This document shows, piece after piece, positions 1-10,535 of a DNA stretch of 64,000 bases; the stretch's first letter is position 1; each line of letters opens with the position of its first letter. This DNA is from Apiospora phragmitis. Lineage: Eukaryota > Ascomycota > Sordariomycetes > Amphisphaeriales > Apiosporaceae. Under the pieces are notes generated by a model. The model was not told the origin of the DNA. It ran no database searches and was given only the letters and a program-made list of their open reading frames with translations. The DNA is taken from contig JAQQWL010000007.1 in the NCBI GenBank assembly GCA_038363925.1, positions 1,488,001-1,552,000 of the forward strand, given 5' to 3'. The translations under genes and the position numbers were made by a program.

Positions 1-1
1 C

Positions 2-553
2 ATCGCATTTGGCCTTTTCAGCCTCTTGGATGTCGATTCGAGCGTCGTGGCTTGGGTCTGCTACCAGCTCCTTTTCGCCATCGGCGGAGGCGGGTTAGCA
101 GAGTGCCTCTTGCCGGCAGTCCAAGCCCCTCTGGACGAGAAGCACGTCGCCACCGCCACTGAAACCTGGAGCTTTGCTAGTTATTTCGGGTGCATCTGGG
201 TCGTGGCGATTCCCTCTGCCATCTTCAACAACGAATGCCGACGTCTGGCGACCACGATTAGCGACCCCAAGATCGCGAGTTTCCTGACGGGCGATCGTAC
301 CTATCAACATGCTACAGGTGCTTTCCTCGGCACCATTGAAGATCCGTCCCTTCGGAGCGAAGTGGTTGGCGTCTTCACCGGGGCGTTGCGCACATGCTGG
401 CTGGTTGGCATCGCTTTCGCGGGACTGGGGTTCATGATCACATTTGTGGAAAAGGAGATGAGCCTCCGGGAAGAGTTGAACAACGAGTTCGGCATGGAGG
501 ATGTGAAGAAGACCCCGAGTCGACTTCAGATGAAAGGATCGTGTTACCGGTAG
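2..553 (+). CDS. MFS exporter, C-terminal part (cut by window edge)
   Basis: The open frame runs from base 2 with no start codon in the window, so this is the last 183 codons of a larger gene. The visible part reads like the C-terminal third of fungal drug:H+ antiporters of the major facilitator superfamily. A Leu-Asp-Val-Asp-Ser-Ser loop precedes a transmembrane helix with a glycine-rich GGGG stretch, followed by LPAVQAPL and a second helix around SYFGCIWVVAIPSAIFNNECRR. A last hydrophobic segment (WLVGIAFAGLGFMITFVEK) precedes a charged cytoplasmic tail. Proteins of this class export small molecules across the plasma membrane, often toxic or secondary metabolites. No intron is seen in this part. 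The substrate cannot be read from the sequence. Family assignment is firm, subfamily is inference. Confidence 0.85.
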   Translation: MAFGLFSLLDVDSSVVAWVCYQLLFAIGGGGLAECLLPAVQAPLDEKHVATATETWSFASYFGCIWVVAIPSAIFNNECRRLATTISDPKIASFLTGDRTYQHATGAFLGTIEDPSLRSEVVGVFTGALRTCWLVGIAFAGLGFMITFVEKEMSLREELNNEFGMEDVKKTPSRLQMKGSCYR

Positions 554-958
554 TCAAGGACTCGCGGCCGCCGTCGGCGTGATTTTATGCATTGTAGTTG
601 TTACCATTTCGAGAGATTTAGATATAGACTTTGTAGAGATAAAACGTGATGTTTTCACTCCAGATTCCAAACTTTACACTTTTGTCCGTGAACTTCTTTC
701 ATCTGCGCGGATTGTATGTCGTCTGCTGCACATCATGAGTCGGCAGTCGCATCGCATTCCCCTGGTGCGTGATGGGCTAAGCAGGATGAAGATGGGTTGA
801 TCATTGCAGGACGCACCATTCCCAAACGCATTTCTGCAGCTTCTGCGAGAAAGAGTATGGAGGGTGAAGGTCGGAGGGAATAATGCAGATGCAGCAAAAA
901 GAATAAAAGTAATAATCAGTAAATAGTAAACACTGATCGTCCAGACATGCTAAAGTTA
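554..958. other. intergenic
   Basis: This is the 3' side of the exporter gene up to the tRNA. I see no supported gene in it. Confidence 0.6.
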
Positions 959-1068
959 TGACAAGAGTGGGATTCGAACCCACGCCAGTTTCCTGACTAC
1001 GATGTGGAGAAGATCTGAAAGATCTCAGTTCCTGAACGTAGCGCCTTAGACCGCTCGGCCATCTTGCC
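959..1068 (-). tRNA. tRNA-Leu(CAG) with intron
   Basis: On the minus strand the acceptor stem GGCAAGA pairs with TCTTGTC, including one G-U pair. The D arm is GCCGAGCGGTCTAAGGC. The anticodon stem CTACG/CGTAG encloses TTCAGG, which gives anticodon CAG reading CUG. The T arm contains GGGTTCGAATCCC. Between the base after the anticodon and the 3' half of the stem lies an extra segment of about 28 nt, the usual position of a nuclear tRNA intron. A variable arm (TCAGGAAACTGG) fits the class II leucine tRNA shape. The 3' CCA is not encoded, as expected in eukaryotes. Confidence 0.95.
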
Positions 1069-1951
1069 TTGTTGTGTTGTGATTGTATTGAGCTTATGCA
1101 ACATTATATCAAGTCTAGGAGTTCCAGGACTGTGAGCACGCTGAGAAAATGCTCAGGTTGGATATTCATACATGGCAAGCTCGTCAAATTCTAAGGTGGG
1201 CAACAACTATTATGTACTCAGTACTCCGTAACGGTGGGGGAATGTGGGCTGAATAAGTGAGGGGCTTAACCGTAGTGGGTTGGTGAGCTAAAGTGGACGG
1301 ACGTACAGCCTAGGTAGGGTTCGACCGTAGTATACTGGACCAATTCGTAGGACATGAACCCTCAACTCCTGATGCCCGAGACTCAATCATCGAAACTTGA
1401 CAGAAATTACGACAAGTGCACGAACATTGAAGGTTGAGAATTGACCTGTAGAGACGTTGTGTTGTGGCTACAGCCCAAGTGCAGAAGCTTGGCTGGAGGT
1501 GTGCCCGATGACGAGGGTTAGGAGGAAATTCCGGGCTTCGGCACGAGCTGCTGTGCTGCGGTTAGAGCCAGTAAGTGGCATGACTTCCCAACCTAGCAGT
1601 GTGCATCATATGTACCCTTGGAGATATAATGGTAATCCTAGTCTGGTATACTTCAGGAGGAATGGATGCAAGGTCAACGATAAAGTTACTGAGTAGGGTT
1701 CTCGCCCTCTATATATCTAGGGGTTCCATCGGAATGACCATGGAGAAACAAAGTATGAAACCGGACAGTATATTATGTTCATCGGCCGTTGTGCTCGTAG
1801 CCTCCCTTGAACCGAGCACACTATAAAGGAAACTGCCTCCCTAACCCTATCCGTGAAAACGAAAAGAATCGCCATACACCATTTTACGCCGCGCTCATTC
1901 TTTAGGGGTCGTCTCTCGTGATTGCCTTGCCTACGCTTCAGTGGTGCAATT
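1069..1951. other. intergenic
   Basis: The sequence between the tRNA and the 3' end of the DUF7514 gene has only short random frames. I see no supported gene or repeat. Confidence 0.55.
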
Positions 1952-3931
1952 TCATAGACCAGGGGGATACTTTCGACCCCCTACCCCGACCACGATAGGA
2001 CTCGAACCTCTGTCCTGGTCGCGGTACCTCTTCCTGTCGCGATCGTCGCTGTGTGAACTACGTCGCAACTCTTCCTCGCGCCCTCGATCACGGCCTCGTT
2101 CTCGATCCCGGACCCTGCTGTCCCGCTCTCTCGGCTCCCATCCGTACTCTTTCGAGCGGCGGTCTATGTCGGCCGCGCTGCTCGTACGTCTATCCAGCAC
2201 GGGACGTCGCATGTAGGCTTTGTCTTTCCTACTCCTCCTCTCGCGCTCTTCCTCCAGCTCGCGCTCGCGGTGCTCCCGCTCTAGCTGTCGCTCAATGGTA
2301 CGCTCTAGGTCGCGCTCACGCTCACGATCCCGCTCGCGGAGCCTGTCTCTGTCGCGGTCCCGCCGGGTGGGCTGTTTAGGCGACGCATCCGAACCGGAGT
2401 CAGATGCGTAGGACTCGTCTGAATAGCTTCGACTGAGACGCGAGCTGTGGCGCTCGGGACGCGGTTTATCGCGGGAGCTGCTGTGGGGTCGATCGGATGA
2501 TCCAGGCAAGAAAGAACTAAGTTTTTGCCGAATGCTGCCGAGCGGGCTTGTGCTGCCCGAGGGCAAGCTGCGGCGGCGGGAGCCAGGAGGTCGCAACTCG
2601 GCACGGTGTGACCGCATCCCGGGTCCAACCGATGGAGGTGGGGGTGTCTCAGGGGGAAAGACGCGCACTGTGTGCTTTGGTCGTCCTGGTGGTACTGGCC
2701 TCACCCTGGGGCTTGGCTGCACATCCGAGTCCGAATCTGATGGGAGCGGTGACGGGTTTCTCGGTTGGCTATGCCGTCGGAGAGGAACGGGACGTCGTGG
2801 ATCGAGATGCGCAGATGGACGAACCGCCTCTGGGGATGAGGGAGGATAGTCAGAGAAGCTCCTGCGGCGGATTGCGGGTTCGTCTGGTGAGCTACTGCTC
2901 GTGCTGTCATGACGACGATGAGCCGGTGGGTGAGCTTGGCGGGCCCCGATATTTGCTCGTCTCCCTGGCAAATGGGTGAATGGTACCGACGGCCGCTCTC
3001 TCTCGAAATATTCATTCTCAGTTGGTGGCTTAGCAGATGCAGCATGAGACCCGCGGACATGAGTGAAGTGGACTCGAGGATCTGGGCTTGGTTGGGTTGC
3101 TGCGGGAGCAGCCTCGTGGCGCAACTTTTCGGCACATCCTCTATGCCATGCATCTATGTATGGATCGCACTGGGAAGGGAAAGCCTCTTTCGGTAGGTCG
3201 GTTGGGAACGGCACCCCGGTGTCGGGGTGCTTCAGCCCCCAGTTGCGCACAGCAAACTGCATGTACGGCACATGTTCCTCGGGCTCCAACAGGATTTGGA
3301 GGGACTCCCATCGCGCAAAACCCTTCGGGGTAAGCACTGGAACGGACGGCGCGACAAAGTCATTGTCCCCCGGGTACAGCATGTGCTGTACTCCAAGCGC
3401 AGTCCATATATACGAGATAGATTTGTCGGGTGCGTCGACGAAAAGAGAATCGTAGTCGCCGCCTACTACTTTGTAAAAGGCAGCAAGTTTCGTCTTGTCT
3501 AGAAGTTGTTTCCTCTTGTCGCCAATCGCGACAATCTGGGCAGAATAGCAATGTTAGCCTCTGACATATGTCTCCAAACGGCAAGGGAGTTCAAGCGGCT
3601 AGTTTGTAGATGTGCAAGGCAACGGGCACCGTGAGCAGCGCCGGAAACCACAACATATACACCTGAGGAGAGAAGTGGAGGTTCCTACAATGTGTTTAGC
3701 GATGGCGCGTAGAAGCGCATCAAGCAGCTCCGTGGGCGTTCTATCCTTCTTGATGAGATATCCGTAGAATGACTTTCCGTCTATGGGCGGAGTCTGCGCC
3801 GCAGTCTGGGGTGGAGGTATACGGTCAGACTTGAGTGGAGGTGCGGCGGCGGCGGCGGCAGCAGTGGTCGCGGGCGCGGGCGCGGGCCTGGTGGTTGGAG
3901 CAGTTGCAGCTGATTTTGGATCGGCCGCCAT
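1952..3931 (-). CDS. DUF7514 domain protein with arginine-rich C-terminal tail
   Basis: Two exons are inferred: 3931-3689 and 3535-1952, joined across a 153-nt intron (donor GTAGGA, acceptor CCCAG), giving 608 residues. The first about 45 residues are Ala/Pro-rich, with a polyalanine run from a GCG repeat. Then comes the fungal DUF7514 domain: KSFYGYLIKKDRTPTELLDAL, LAAFYKVVGGDYDSLF and, near its end, GFARWESLQILLEPEEHVPY. The remaining two thirds is disordered: Ser/Pro-rich, then a long stretch of alternating Arg with Asp or Glu (RDRDRDRLRERDRERERDLE) that resembles tails of RNA-processing factors. The family has no known function. The start codon at 3931 is the first ATG in frame before the domain. 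The intron junction rests on domain continuity only. Confidence 0.85.
3843..3862. repeat. GGC trinucleotide run
   Basis: A short run of GGC/GCG codes for the polyalanine tract near the N-terminus of the DUF7514 protein on the minus strand. Confidence 0.8.
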
Positions 3932-4873
3932 CTCGGTGGGACAGGATTAAACTCCTGGCGCGTGAAGTGACAAACCGTTTTTTTTGTGACTCGCAATTGA
4001 ATAGAGTGGTAATCGACAATGACGAAAAAGCAACATGATAAAACGAACGGCGGCCCAGTACAGCAAGGTCGCAGATGCTCTCTCCAACAACCGAGGCCGG
4101 GTGGGACAAATCACATCAGGGTAACGAAGCACGATCGAGACGGCGGCAACAGAAGCTCAAGGTCGGGTAACACGATCGTATATTTGATATATGAGCGAAA
4201 GAGTCATAAAAACCGAGGATTGATGATGGCTCTGGCGGTCATGAGGGTCCAATGAGTCGAAGGGCAAGCAACACGAGAGTTGGAAGGAAAATGCCTGGAA
4301 GTGAGGAGTGAGCCTGTTGACAGACTTTCCAGTCATTTGCAGTCGCAGTCGCAGTCGCATGCAGCAGGCATCATGGATGGCGGGCTGGCGGGCGGGATGC
4401 AGTGTGGATGGGTGGATGACGGGCTGTGTGTCACTCACACAGAGGTTGGAGGCCACAAGTCCAAGGTCCAGTCCTGGTCCAGTAGGTGCCCAATCCGGGC
4501 TGACACGTGCACCCGCACACTCTAAATCCTGGAAGAGATCGTCACTGAACTAGCCTTCCAAGATTCTGTCTGCCTGGCCTCCGGTGCGTTCCATGTTACA
4601 AAAATATCACACAGCGCAGAGATCTGCAAATTCTGGACGCTTCCCGATGATTTGGCAAGGCTGATTCAATGAATTTAGAATAGTGGGTAGGCCCAATTCG
4701 TAATAACAGTGCGTGCGCCAACACCCAACACTCGTGATGTTCCATTCCCGGATGAGGATACGACCACATAGTAGTTGTGGCTGGTCGCAACCCGTCACCT
4801 CTCCATTGGTAGACCTGGGCCGCAGAATGTACAGCAAAAGGTTCCTCAATCAGTATGATCATCATCCCATAAC
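3932..4873. other. intergenic
   Basis: The 5' region of the DUF7514 gene and the 3' region of the DUF1772 gene. A short hexamer run of CAGTCG (about 4338-4357) is the only repeat I notice. I see no supported gene. Confidence 0.55.
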
Positions 4874-5421
4874 TCAGACGACCAGATTCCACAGCGCAAA
4901 CGCTGCGCCGGCCAGAGGTAGGAAGCACCGGATAGCGTTCCGGTCCCGCCAGCGCCTGATCAGCTGGCGAACCTTATCGTCGCTCATCCTCGATTCCTTG
5001 CTGCTGCCATGCGCCTCGGCCGCCGCCAGGACGCGGTTCGTGGGCATCACGAGGGCGAGGGTGAAGGGGATCAGAGCCGCCGTGAGCGCGCCCCCGAGCG
5101 CGAACCCTCGCCATTGTCGCCCAGCCGCCCAGCGGCCGTACGACACCGCGACATGGCTGAGCCCCGTGGCGACGGCCGCGACAGGTATGACTTTGCCGCG
5201 GTGGAAGATGCTGAACCATTGGCGCAGCATGACATCGGTGGATGCGCCCGTGTTGAGCACTGCCGGCACCGCAAATGCCGATAAACTGGCTGTCGCACCT
5301 GTCAAAGTGTCAGAGCTGTGCCTCCAAAACATATGCATGTCGAAAGCCTACCGGCGATCATAGCTGAGCTGAGTATATTCGTAGACGCAATTAGCGTCTC
5401 TGACGTCGACGACGTTTGCAT
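4874..5421 (-). CDS. DUF1772 membrane protein (anthrone-oxygenase-like)
   Basis: Two exons, 5421-5352 and 5298-4874, are separated by a 53-nt intron (donor GTAGGC, acceptor GACAG) and encode 164 residues. The product has the four-helix DUF1772 pattern: an N-terminal helix with GATASLSAFAVPAVL, then QWFSIFHRGKVIPVAAVATG, ALGGALTAALIPFTLALVMP followed by TN, and a last helix after RRWRDRNAIRCFLPLAGA. Some DUF1772 proteins are cofactor-free anthrone oxygenases in polyketide clusters (the HypC/EncC type), while others are uncharacterised. No polyketide synthase lies nearby, so a role in metabolite synthesis is not supported here. The small first exon was chosen because it restores the first conserved helix. 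Confidence 0.8.
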
Positions 5422-6149
5422 CTTGGAGGAGAGGGTTTTTGTTTAGGGTTTTCGTTTTCTTGTTTTCAATTATAGAAGGCACAACACCCAGCACGCCTAG
5501 TTATAAGTGATATGATCAAAGATCGTATGGTATATATCCCGGGCCAAATTGGGGGGGTTTTTTATTTGTTGTCTCTGTAGTTGTAATCCCCTAAACGGCG
5601 CTTGTAGAAGCAGCTCACCACCGAACAAAGTCTATGGCCATGACGAAATGTCTTACTGTACAACCCCCCTATTAGCGATATGCAACATCTGTCGACCGCT
5701 CCCATCGTCATTTTAATGAATGTTGGAACATAGCGGGCCTCATGTAATCTCTTTCCATAATAGAAGGTTAAATGCACGGCTCAATGATGACCGGGGGCAC
5801 TCGAGTGGCATCAATGCAAGTCACGCAATGACCTTTGCATTCGTCTTCGGGAACGTAGTAAGTAAAGTCGGCAGGCGGATACTGCCACAGCCATTGCGTG
5901 CACGTTGGGACTGTCGGTGTGAATAGTCACCGCTATAGAAGGGCTATAGAAGGGTCGCATATCTACCAAGCGACGTGTACAACCCCAAAAACCTGTAATG
6001 TATATACGCCACATAACTTGATACGGCAAACCCCAAAAGGCCAGAACTATGAGTCCAATGGTGTTGACAATACTGGTGGAAGCTTGCCCAGGGCAGGCTG
6101 CTTGTATATTTCATGTGAGCCAGAACTCGTCGTAGTTTTTCTTCATTGG
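5422..6149. other. intergenic
   Basis: The 5' region of the DUF1772 gene and the 3' region of the acetyltransferase gene. I see no supported gene. Confidence 0.5.
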
Positions 6150-6859
6150 TCATTGCACATCTAGTTTCCTGCCCAGAGAAGAGCAGGCAAATCCCACCAG
6201 AGTAACGTCCTTCCCCTCAAACCAGACCCGAGTGTCCGGCTCCTCCCACTGCCTGAACCGTTCGAAGCCCGCCTTCTGCATGACCCGCAGACTGCCCGGA
6301 TTGTTCGCCTCGACCAGCGCCGACAGCATCTCGGGCACCACCACCACTCCCCCCCACCTTCTCTGGCCTCCTCCAAGCCGCCGCCGCAATCAGCGGCAGC
6401 AGCAGCAGCAGCAGCGACGGAGCACGCATCCACCTCGACCTCGGCCTCGACGCGGGGCAGCGCCCACCAGCGCTCAAGGAAGGCGCGCAGGAACTCGGTC
6501 GCGTACCCACAACCCCAGTGTTCGCGCTTGAAGATGTACCCGACCTCGGGCCAGCCGAGCTCGGGCGAGGCGCCCTTGTGCACGCCGCCGAGGCCGAGCA
6601 GCTCGCCGGTGGCCGCGAGGCAGATGGCCGCGTTGTACGTCTCGCGGTCGCCCCGGGGCGGCAGGAAGCCGTCGAGCCGCTCCTGCGTCTCGGCCAGGTC
6701 GGCGTCGATGCGGCCCCGCGCCGTGAAGACCATGACCTCGGGCTGCGTGCGCAGCGCGTGCACGGCCGGCAGGTCGACCTGGGTCAGCGCACGGAGGAGC
6801 AGGCGCTCCGTGTGGATGGGCTGTCGGTCCGCGTTCGGCGGAAAGGGTTGCTTAGGCAT
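6150..6859 (-). CDS. GNAT acetyltransferase (RimJ/RimL type), frame-broken
   Basis: The reading starts at the ATG at 6859 (MPKQPFPPNADRQ); an in-frame ATG at 6898 is also possible. The N-terminal two thirds matches RimJ/RimL-like GNAT N-acetyltransferases: IHTERLLLRALTQVDLPAVH, GELLGLGGVHKG, WPEVGYIFKREHWGCGYATE. After an Ala-rich insertion from a trinucleotide repeat, this frame becomes meaningless. The conserved C-terminal part (VEANNPGSLRVMQKAGFERF) continues in another frame to the stop at 6150. Adding one G to the run of seven at 6349-6355 joins the two parts into about 236 residues. GNAT proteins transfer acetyl from acetyl-CoA to an amine; the acceptor is unknown. The break is either an assembly error or a young pseudogene. 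Confidence 0.75.
6397..6415. repeat. CAG microsatellite inside the GNAT gene
   Basis: Six or so CAG units on the plus strand read as a polyalanine run on the coding minus strand. The run falls between two conserved GNAT blocks, so it is an insertion into a loop. Confidence 0.85.
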
Positions 6860-7562
6860 GGTGGTTTTCACCTTGATCATGTTCGCGGAGTAGTCCATGT
6901 TTGTCTATCTTGGATATAAGAGTGAGCGACTACAGCTGGTTTATCTTTCTGTGCTGGAAACCTGCGAGGACACCCCAGACTTTTGCTCCTCTGACTGTCT
7001 ACTCGGGCTCATGATGCCTAGGTTATTATACCGAGTACCTAGCACGTATGACTCTAGTTGTGGTACAGCAGGTGGTATCTATGTTCAGCTCTTACAGCTG
7101 ACTCATAAGTTTGCCCGGATCGGTAAGTTGAGCTACCACTAATGGATACCACAAACGGCTGCTTGTGAAATGTGCTGAGTGCACACTTGGCTCTACTGCG
7201 CATCAGGTATAGGCAGATAGGTTAGGTTACTGTATTTGATGCACTTAGGTACAGGGGGTCCACAATTGCCACAGTCAATGATTCTCACTCAATAGTTCCA
7301 AGCAGTCAACCAAGCCATTGGAAGCGATACATCCACATCCACATCCAAAGTCATCAGCCATCAGTCATCAGCTTGTGCAGCGACCGTTGGCAGGTATCTC
7401 ACCATATTATGTAATTTGTTTGGTGCAGATTGCCTCTCTACATCTGATCGTCACTTCTTCTAACGGCCTGCTTACATTAAATAACTCGGTGTGTCTCCAA
7501 TTTGGCGGGTCCCCGCCGTTGTCAGCCTATTGCGCGCACATGCGGCCGCAAACATATTCATA
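6860..7562. promoter_or_regulatory. divergent intergenic region
   Basis: This separates the start of the acetyltransferase gene (minus) from the C6 regulator (plus) and should hold both promoters. I do not recognise specific sites. Confidence 0.5.
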
Positions 7563-10076
7563 ATGGACTCTACGTCACCTACGGTCGCGCCGACCACATC
7601 ATCGGTAACGAGACCGTCGTTTAAGCTGAGCTGTACGACGTGCCGGTCAAAGAAGATAAAATGCAATCGCGTGCACCCGTGTTCGCATTGCACCAAGTCG
7701 GGCATAGAGTGCGTCTTCCCCGCCCGCAAGCGCATGGAAAGGCCAAGGAAGACGAGGAACCAAGAGCTGCTTAACCGTATCAGCCGTCTCGAGACCATAG
7801 TGGGAAAGGTGGACGTGCAGAGCCTGAAGGACCTGGATATCGATATATCCGATATCAATCTATCAAACACCCCAGATGCGTCTACGCCCACGGCTGAAGC
7901 GTCGCCATCTGTGACTCGACCCGGGCACTCGACGCAAACTGCCGGGGCTCACCAGGCGTCTAATCAACCCCATCAGAATGAGCCGCACACAGCCAGACGC
8001 TACGTTGGCGGTGACTTCTGGATGAACCTATCTCATGAGGTTGAAGGTCTGAAGCAGGCGCTGGAGCAGCCGTCGGATACCGACTCGGGCGAGGAATCAG
8101 AAACCGAGAGCCCGGAGTCTTCTATGGGACAGCAGAACCCTCAGCCTTTTGCTACGCAAGGCCTTCTTGTCGGTTGCAAATCGCCAGATTCGAGCGGGCT
8201 CATTCACCCAGCTACCGCCCAAATACTGTATCTGCTCTCGGTCTTTTTCGACAGGGTCGACCCAATACTCAAAATTTTACATAGACCAAGTATCCTGGTG
8301 ATGCTTCCAGCTGGACTGCCGAGGCTGACCCTGGCCCAGGAAGCACTGGCATTTTCTATATACTTCGCATCCATCACTAGTCTCTCGCCAGAGGCGTGTC
8401 AGACGAATCTAGGCCAAGACCGTGCCACTCTGCTGAAGACTTATCAGCTGGCGGTGGAACGAGCACTTGGCGCGGCGGACTACCTCACCAATACGGATCT
8501 GGAGTGTCTTCAAACCTTGCTCCTATATGTCGCCTGTCTGCGTGTGCACAACCAATCACGGGCCTCCTGGGCTCTGACTGCGCTTCTCCTCCGTCTGGGA
8601 CAGGGTGCCGGTCTCTTGCGCGATGGCGAAGGAAGGGGCTACTCACCCTTTGAAGTGGAGATGCGGCGGCGTATTTTCTGGCAAATCGTGGTGCTTGATG
8701 TGCGAGCAGCCGAAGACCGAGGGACCGAGGCTATGATAGCGACGAACATGCTCAATATGCGTTTGCCTCTGAACTTGAACGATGATGACTTTGGTCCGGA
8801 TAGTCCGGGACCCCTAGTTGAGCGGACCGGCGGGTCTGATATCACTTTCGCGTTAGCTACGGCGCAATCCTCTAGCATCTTCTTGTGGCTGGGACAATCT
8901 CAATCACAGCCCCTGGGTAGCACTCCGCCACAGCAGACGGAAGACGAGATGATTACGCACGCCCAACGTCTCGAGACTAAGTATATCACCAGTGCGGATC
9001 TGTCCCACTATCAGTCGACCATGGCGGCAGGGCTCATTCGACTCATCAATCTTAAATTCTGGCTGGCTCTACAGTACCCCATCAACCCACCCGCTCAGCC
9101 AGCATCCTCCTCCCCCTCCTATCCTCTGCCCGTTGCTCCCATACCAGGCGATGTCGCACTGCCAAGCACCGACGGCGGCGGCGACGGCGAATCCAGCATT
9201 GCGACCCAGCTGCGGCAGCAGCAGCAGCAACGCGAGCGGCGCTGGCCCAAGGTCTCGCGCGAAGCCATGCTGCAAACGGCCGTGTCGGTCCTGGAGCTCA
9301 CGCAGCGCAACGGTCAGTCGCCCTTCGCCGAGCGCTTCGGCTGGTGGAGCAACACGTACGTGCAGTGGCACCCCCTGGCCGTCTGCTTGGCCGAGCTGTG
9401 CTCGCAGACGCGGGGCCCGCTCGTGCAGCGCGCGTGGGAGAGCGTCGACGTCGTCTACCCGCTCTGGGCCCACGTGGTCGCCGATACGCGGCGCGGGCAG
9501 CTGTGGCGGCCCATCCGCAAGCTGTACAAGAAGGCCAGGGCGGCGCGGGCGGCGGCAGTGCTGCAGGACGAGCAGGAGTCCAAGTGGCGGCAGCAGACCG
9601 GGTTCAATGACGACGTGCCCTGGATGGCTGGGCCGTGGATGACGAATCCAGGGTACGACGCAGGTCTCGATGGGAATAGTAGTACAAAAGTGAATACCCC
9701 CACAGCAGCAACAGGAGCAGGAACGCCGAGTATGTCCGCCATAGTAGGAATTGGCACATCATCAGCAACAGCTGCTGCCTCCAACGCGGTGTGCTCCGAG
9801 CCGCCGACAGTCCCTATGGATACCAGTGGTGGGGGTGATAGTAGCAATGGCCTCGGTATGCCTGCCGCCGTGGAAATGTCAGCACCGTCCATTGACCTTG
9901 GCCCGGCCAGTAGGTTTACCGACCCCGGTATCGGCTGGCCCGGCCTCAATAACATCAACTTTGATATGCCGAGGGACAGCGGTTTCGATTTTATGAACTG
10001 GGGCGTATGGAACGAGTTCATGAGCGATACCTTTGCGGAGAACAAGTCAAGGACAGGGTCTAGTGAGGACAGCTGA
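7563..10076 (+). CDS. Zn2Cys6 transcription factor with fungal MHR domain
   Basis: A single exon of 837 residues. The start is the ATG at 7563 (MDSTSPTV); an upstream GTG in frame is not needed. Residues 24-50 form the zinc cluster CX2CX6CX5CX2CX6C (CTTCRSKKIKC, then CSHCTKSGIEC), which binds two zinc ions and contacts CGG-type DNA half sites. A basic linker and a short coiled coil (ELLNRISRLETIVG) suggest dimer formation. Residues of about 210-430 carry the fungal-specific transcription factor domain, with PILKILHRPSI and EMRRRIFWQIVVLDVRAAED. The C-terminus is low in complexity and rich in Ser, Thr, Gly and Ala, as in activation regions. The target pathway is unknown. Confidence 0.93.
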   Translation: MDSTSPTVAPTTSSVTRPSFKLSCTTCRSKKIKCNRVHPCSHCTKSGIECVFPARKRMERPRKTRNQELLNRISRLETIVGKVDVQSLKDLDIDISDINLSNTPDASTPTAEASPSVTRPGHSTQTAGAHQASNQPHQNEPHTARRYVGGDFWMNLSHEVEGLKQALEQPSDTDSGEESETESPESSMGQQNPQPFATQGLLVGCKSPDSSGLIHPATAQILYLLSVFFDRVDPILKILHRPSILVMLPAGLPRLTLAQEALAFSIYFASITSLSPEACQTNLGQDRATLLKTYQLAVERALGAADYLTNTDLECLQTLLLYVACLRVHNQSRASWALTALLLRLGQGAGLLRDGEGRGYSPFEVEMRRRIFWQIVVLDVRAAEDRGTEAMIATNMLNMRLPLNLNDDDFGPDSPGPLVERTGGSDITFALATAQSSSIFLWLGQSQSQPLGSTPPQQTEDEMITHAQRLETKYITSADLSHYQSTMAAGLIRLINLKFWLALQYPINPPAQPASSSPSYPLPVAPIPGDVALPSTDGGGDGESSIATQLRQQQQQRERRWPKVSREAMLQTAVSVLELTQRNGQSPFAERFGWWSNTYVQWHPLAVCLAELCSQTRGPLVQRAWESVDVVYPLWAHVVADTRRGQLWRPIRKLYKKARAARAAAVLQDEQESKWRQQTGFNDDVPWMAGPWMTNPGYDAGLDGNSSTKVNTPTAATGAGTPSMSAIVGIGTSSATAAASNAVCSEPPTVPMDTSGGGDSSNGLGMPAAVEMSAPSIDLGPASRFTDPGIGWPGLNNINFDMPRDSGFDFMNWGVWNEFMSDTFAENKSRTGSSEDS

Positions 10077-10535
10077 GTTACCACTCCATGAGCGTCTCTG
10101 AACGAAGATATGATGTGTTAAGAGAACGTATCTCCCAATAAATCTAGAATCATGAACAACAAGTCTCTGTGCGTTAAGGCATCCGTGGAAATCATAATAA
10201 ATTTTGGTTTGAGCTACTCTCGGAAGGCATCTTCCTACGTGCTCCTCTGGTTGCACAGAAGCCCTGTCTATACGAGTCGAGCCATTCGCCCTTAACCCAT
10301 TCATTCTCGGATGTGTAGCATGTCTCGAAATCCAGTAGACGTTCGACATGGTGTGAAATAGAGCACATTGACTTCGTAACGAACCATCTCTCATTTGGGT
10401 GGCATTGATTTGCTGCTCTAACTATTGAGAGCATATGCTGACGTAATGACATTTCCGCAAGACCGTAATAACACCAGCAGATCCATGACCACCTGCATTT
10501 CATTCCCAGAACCCAGCAAGACACCAACTCCCATT
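10077..10535. other. intergenic (convergent 3' ends)
   Basis: Shared 3' region of the C6 regulator and the eL20 gene, which converge here. No further gene is seen. Confidence 0.55.

Noticed and set aside
1985..2010. B-box-like GGTTCGAGTCC on the minus strand
   Set aside because: It lies in the coding end of the DUF7514 gene and has no T stem, A box or cloverleaf.
7491..7562. N-terminal extension of the C6 regulator from a GTG
   Set aside because: It would need a non-ATG start. The ATG at 7563 sits right before the zinc cluster, as usual in the family.
1..10076. Secondary-metabolite gene cluster from MFS, DUF1772, GNAT and C6 regulator
   Set aside because: No backbone synthase, and unrelated genes and a tRNA lie between them. 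The exporter is cut by the window edge, so only the visible side can be judged.
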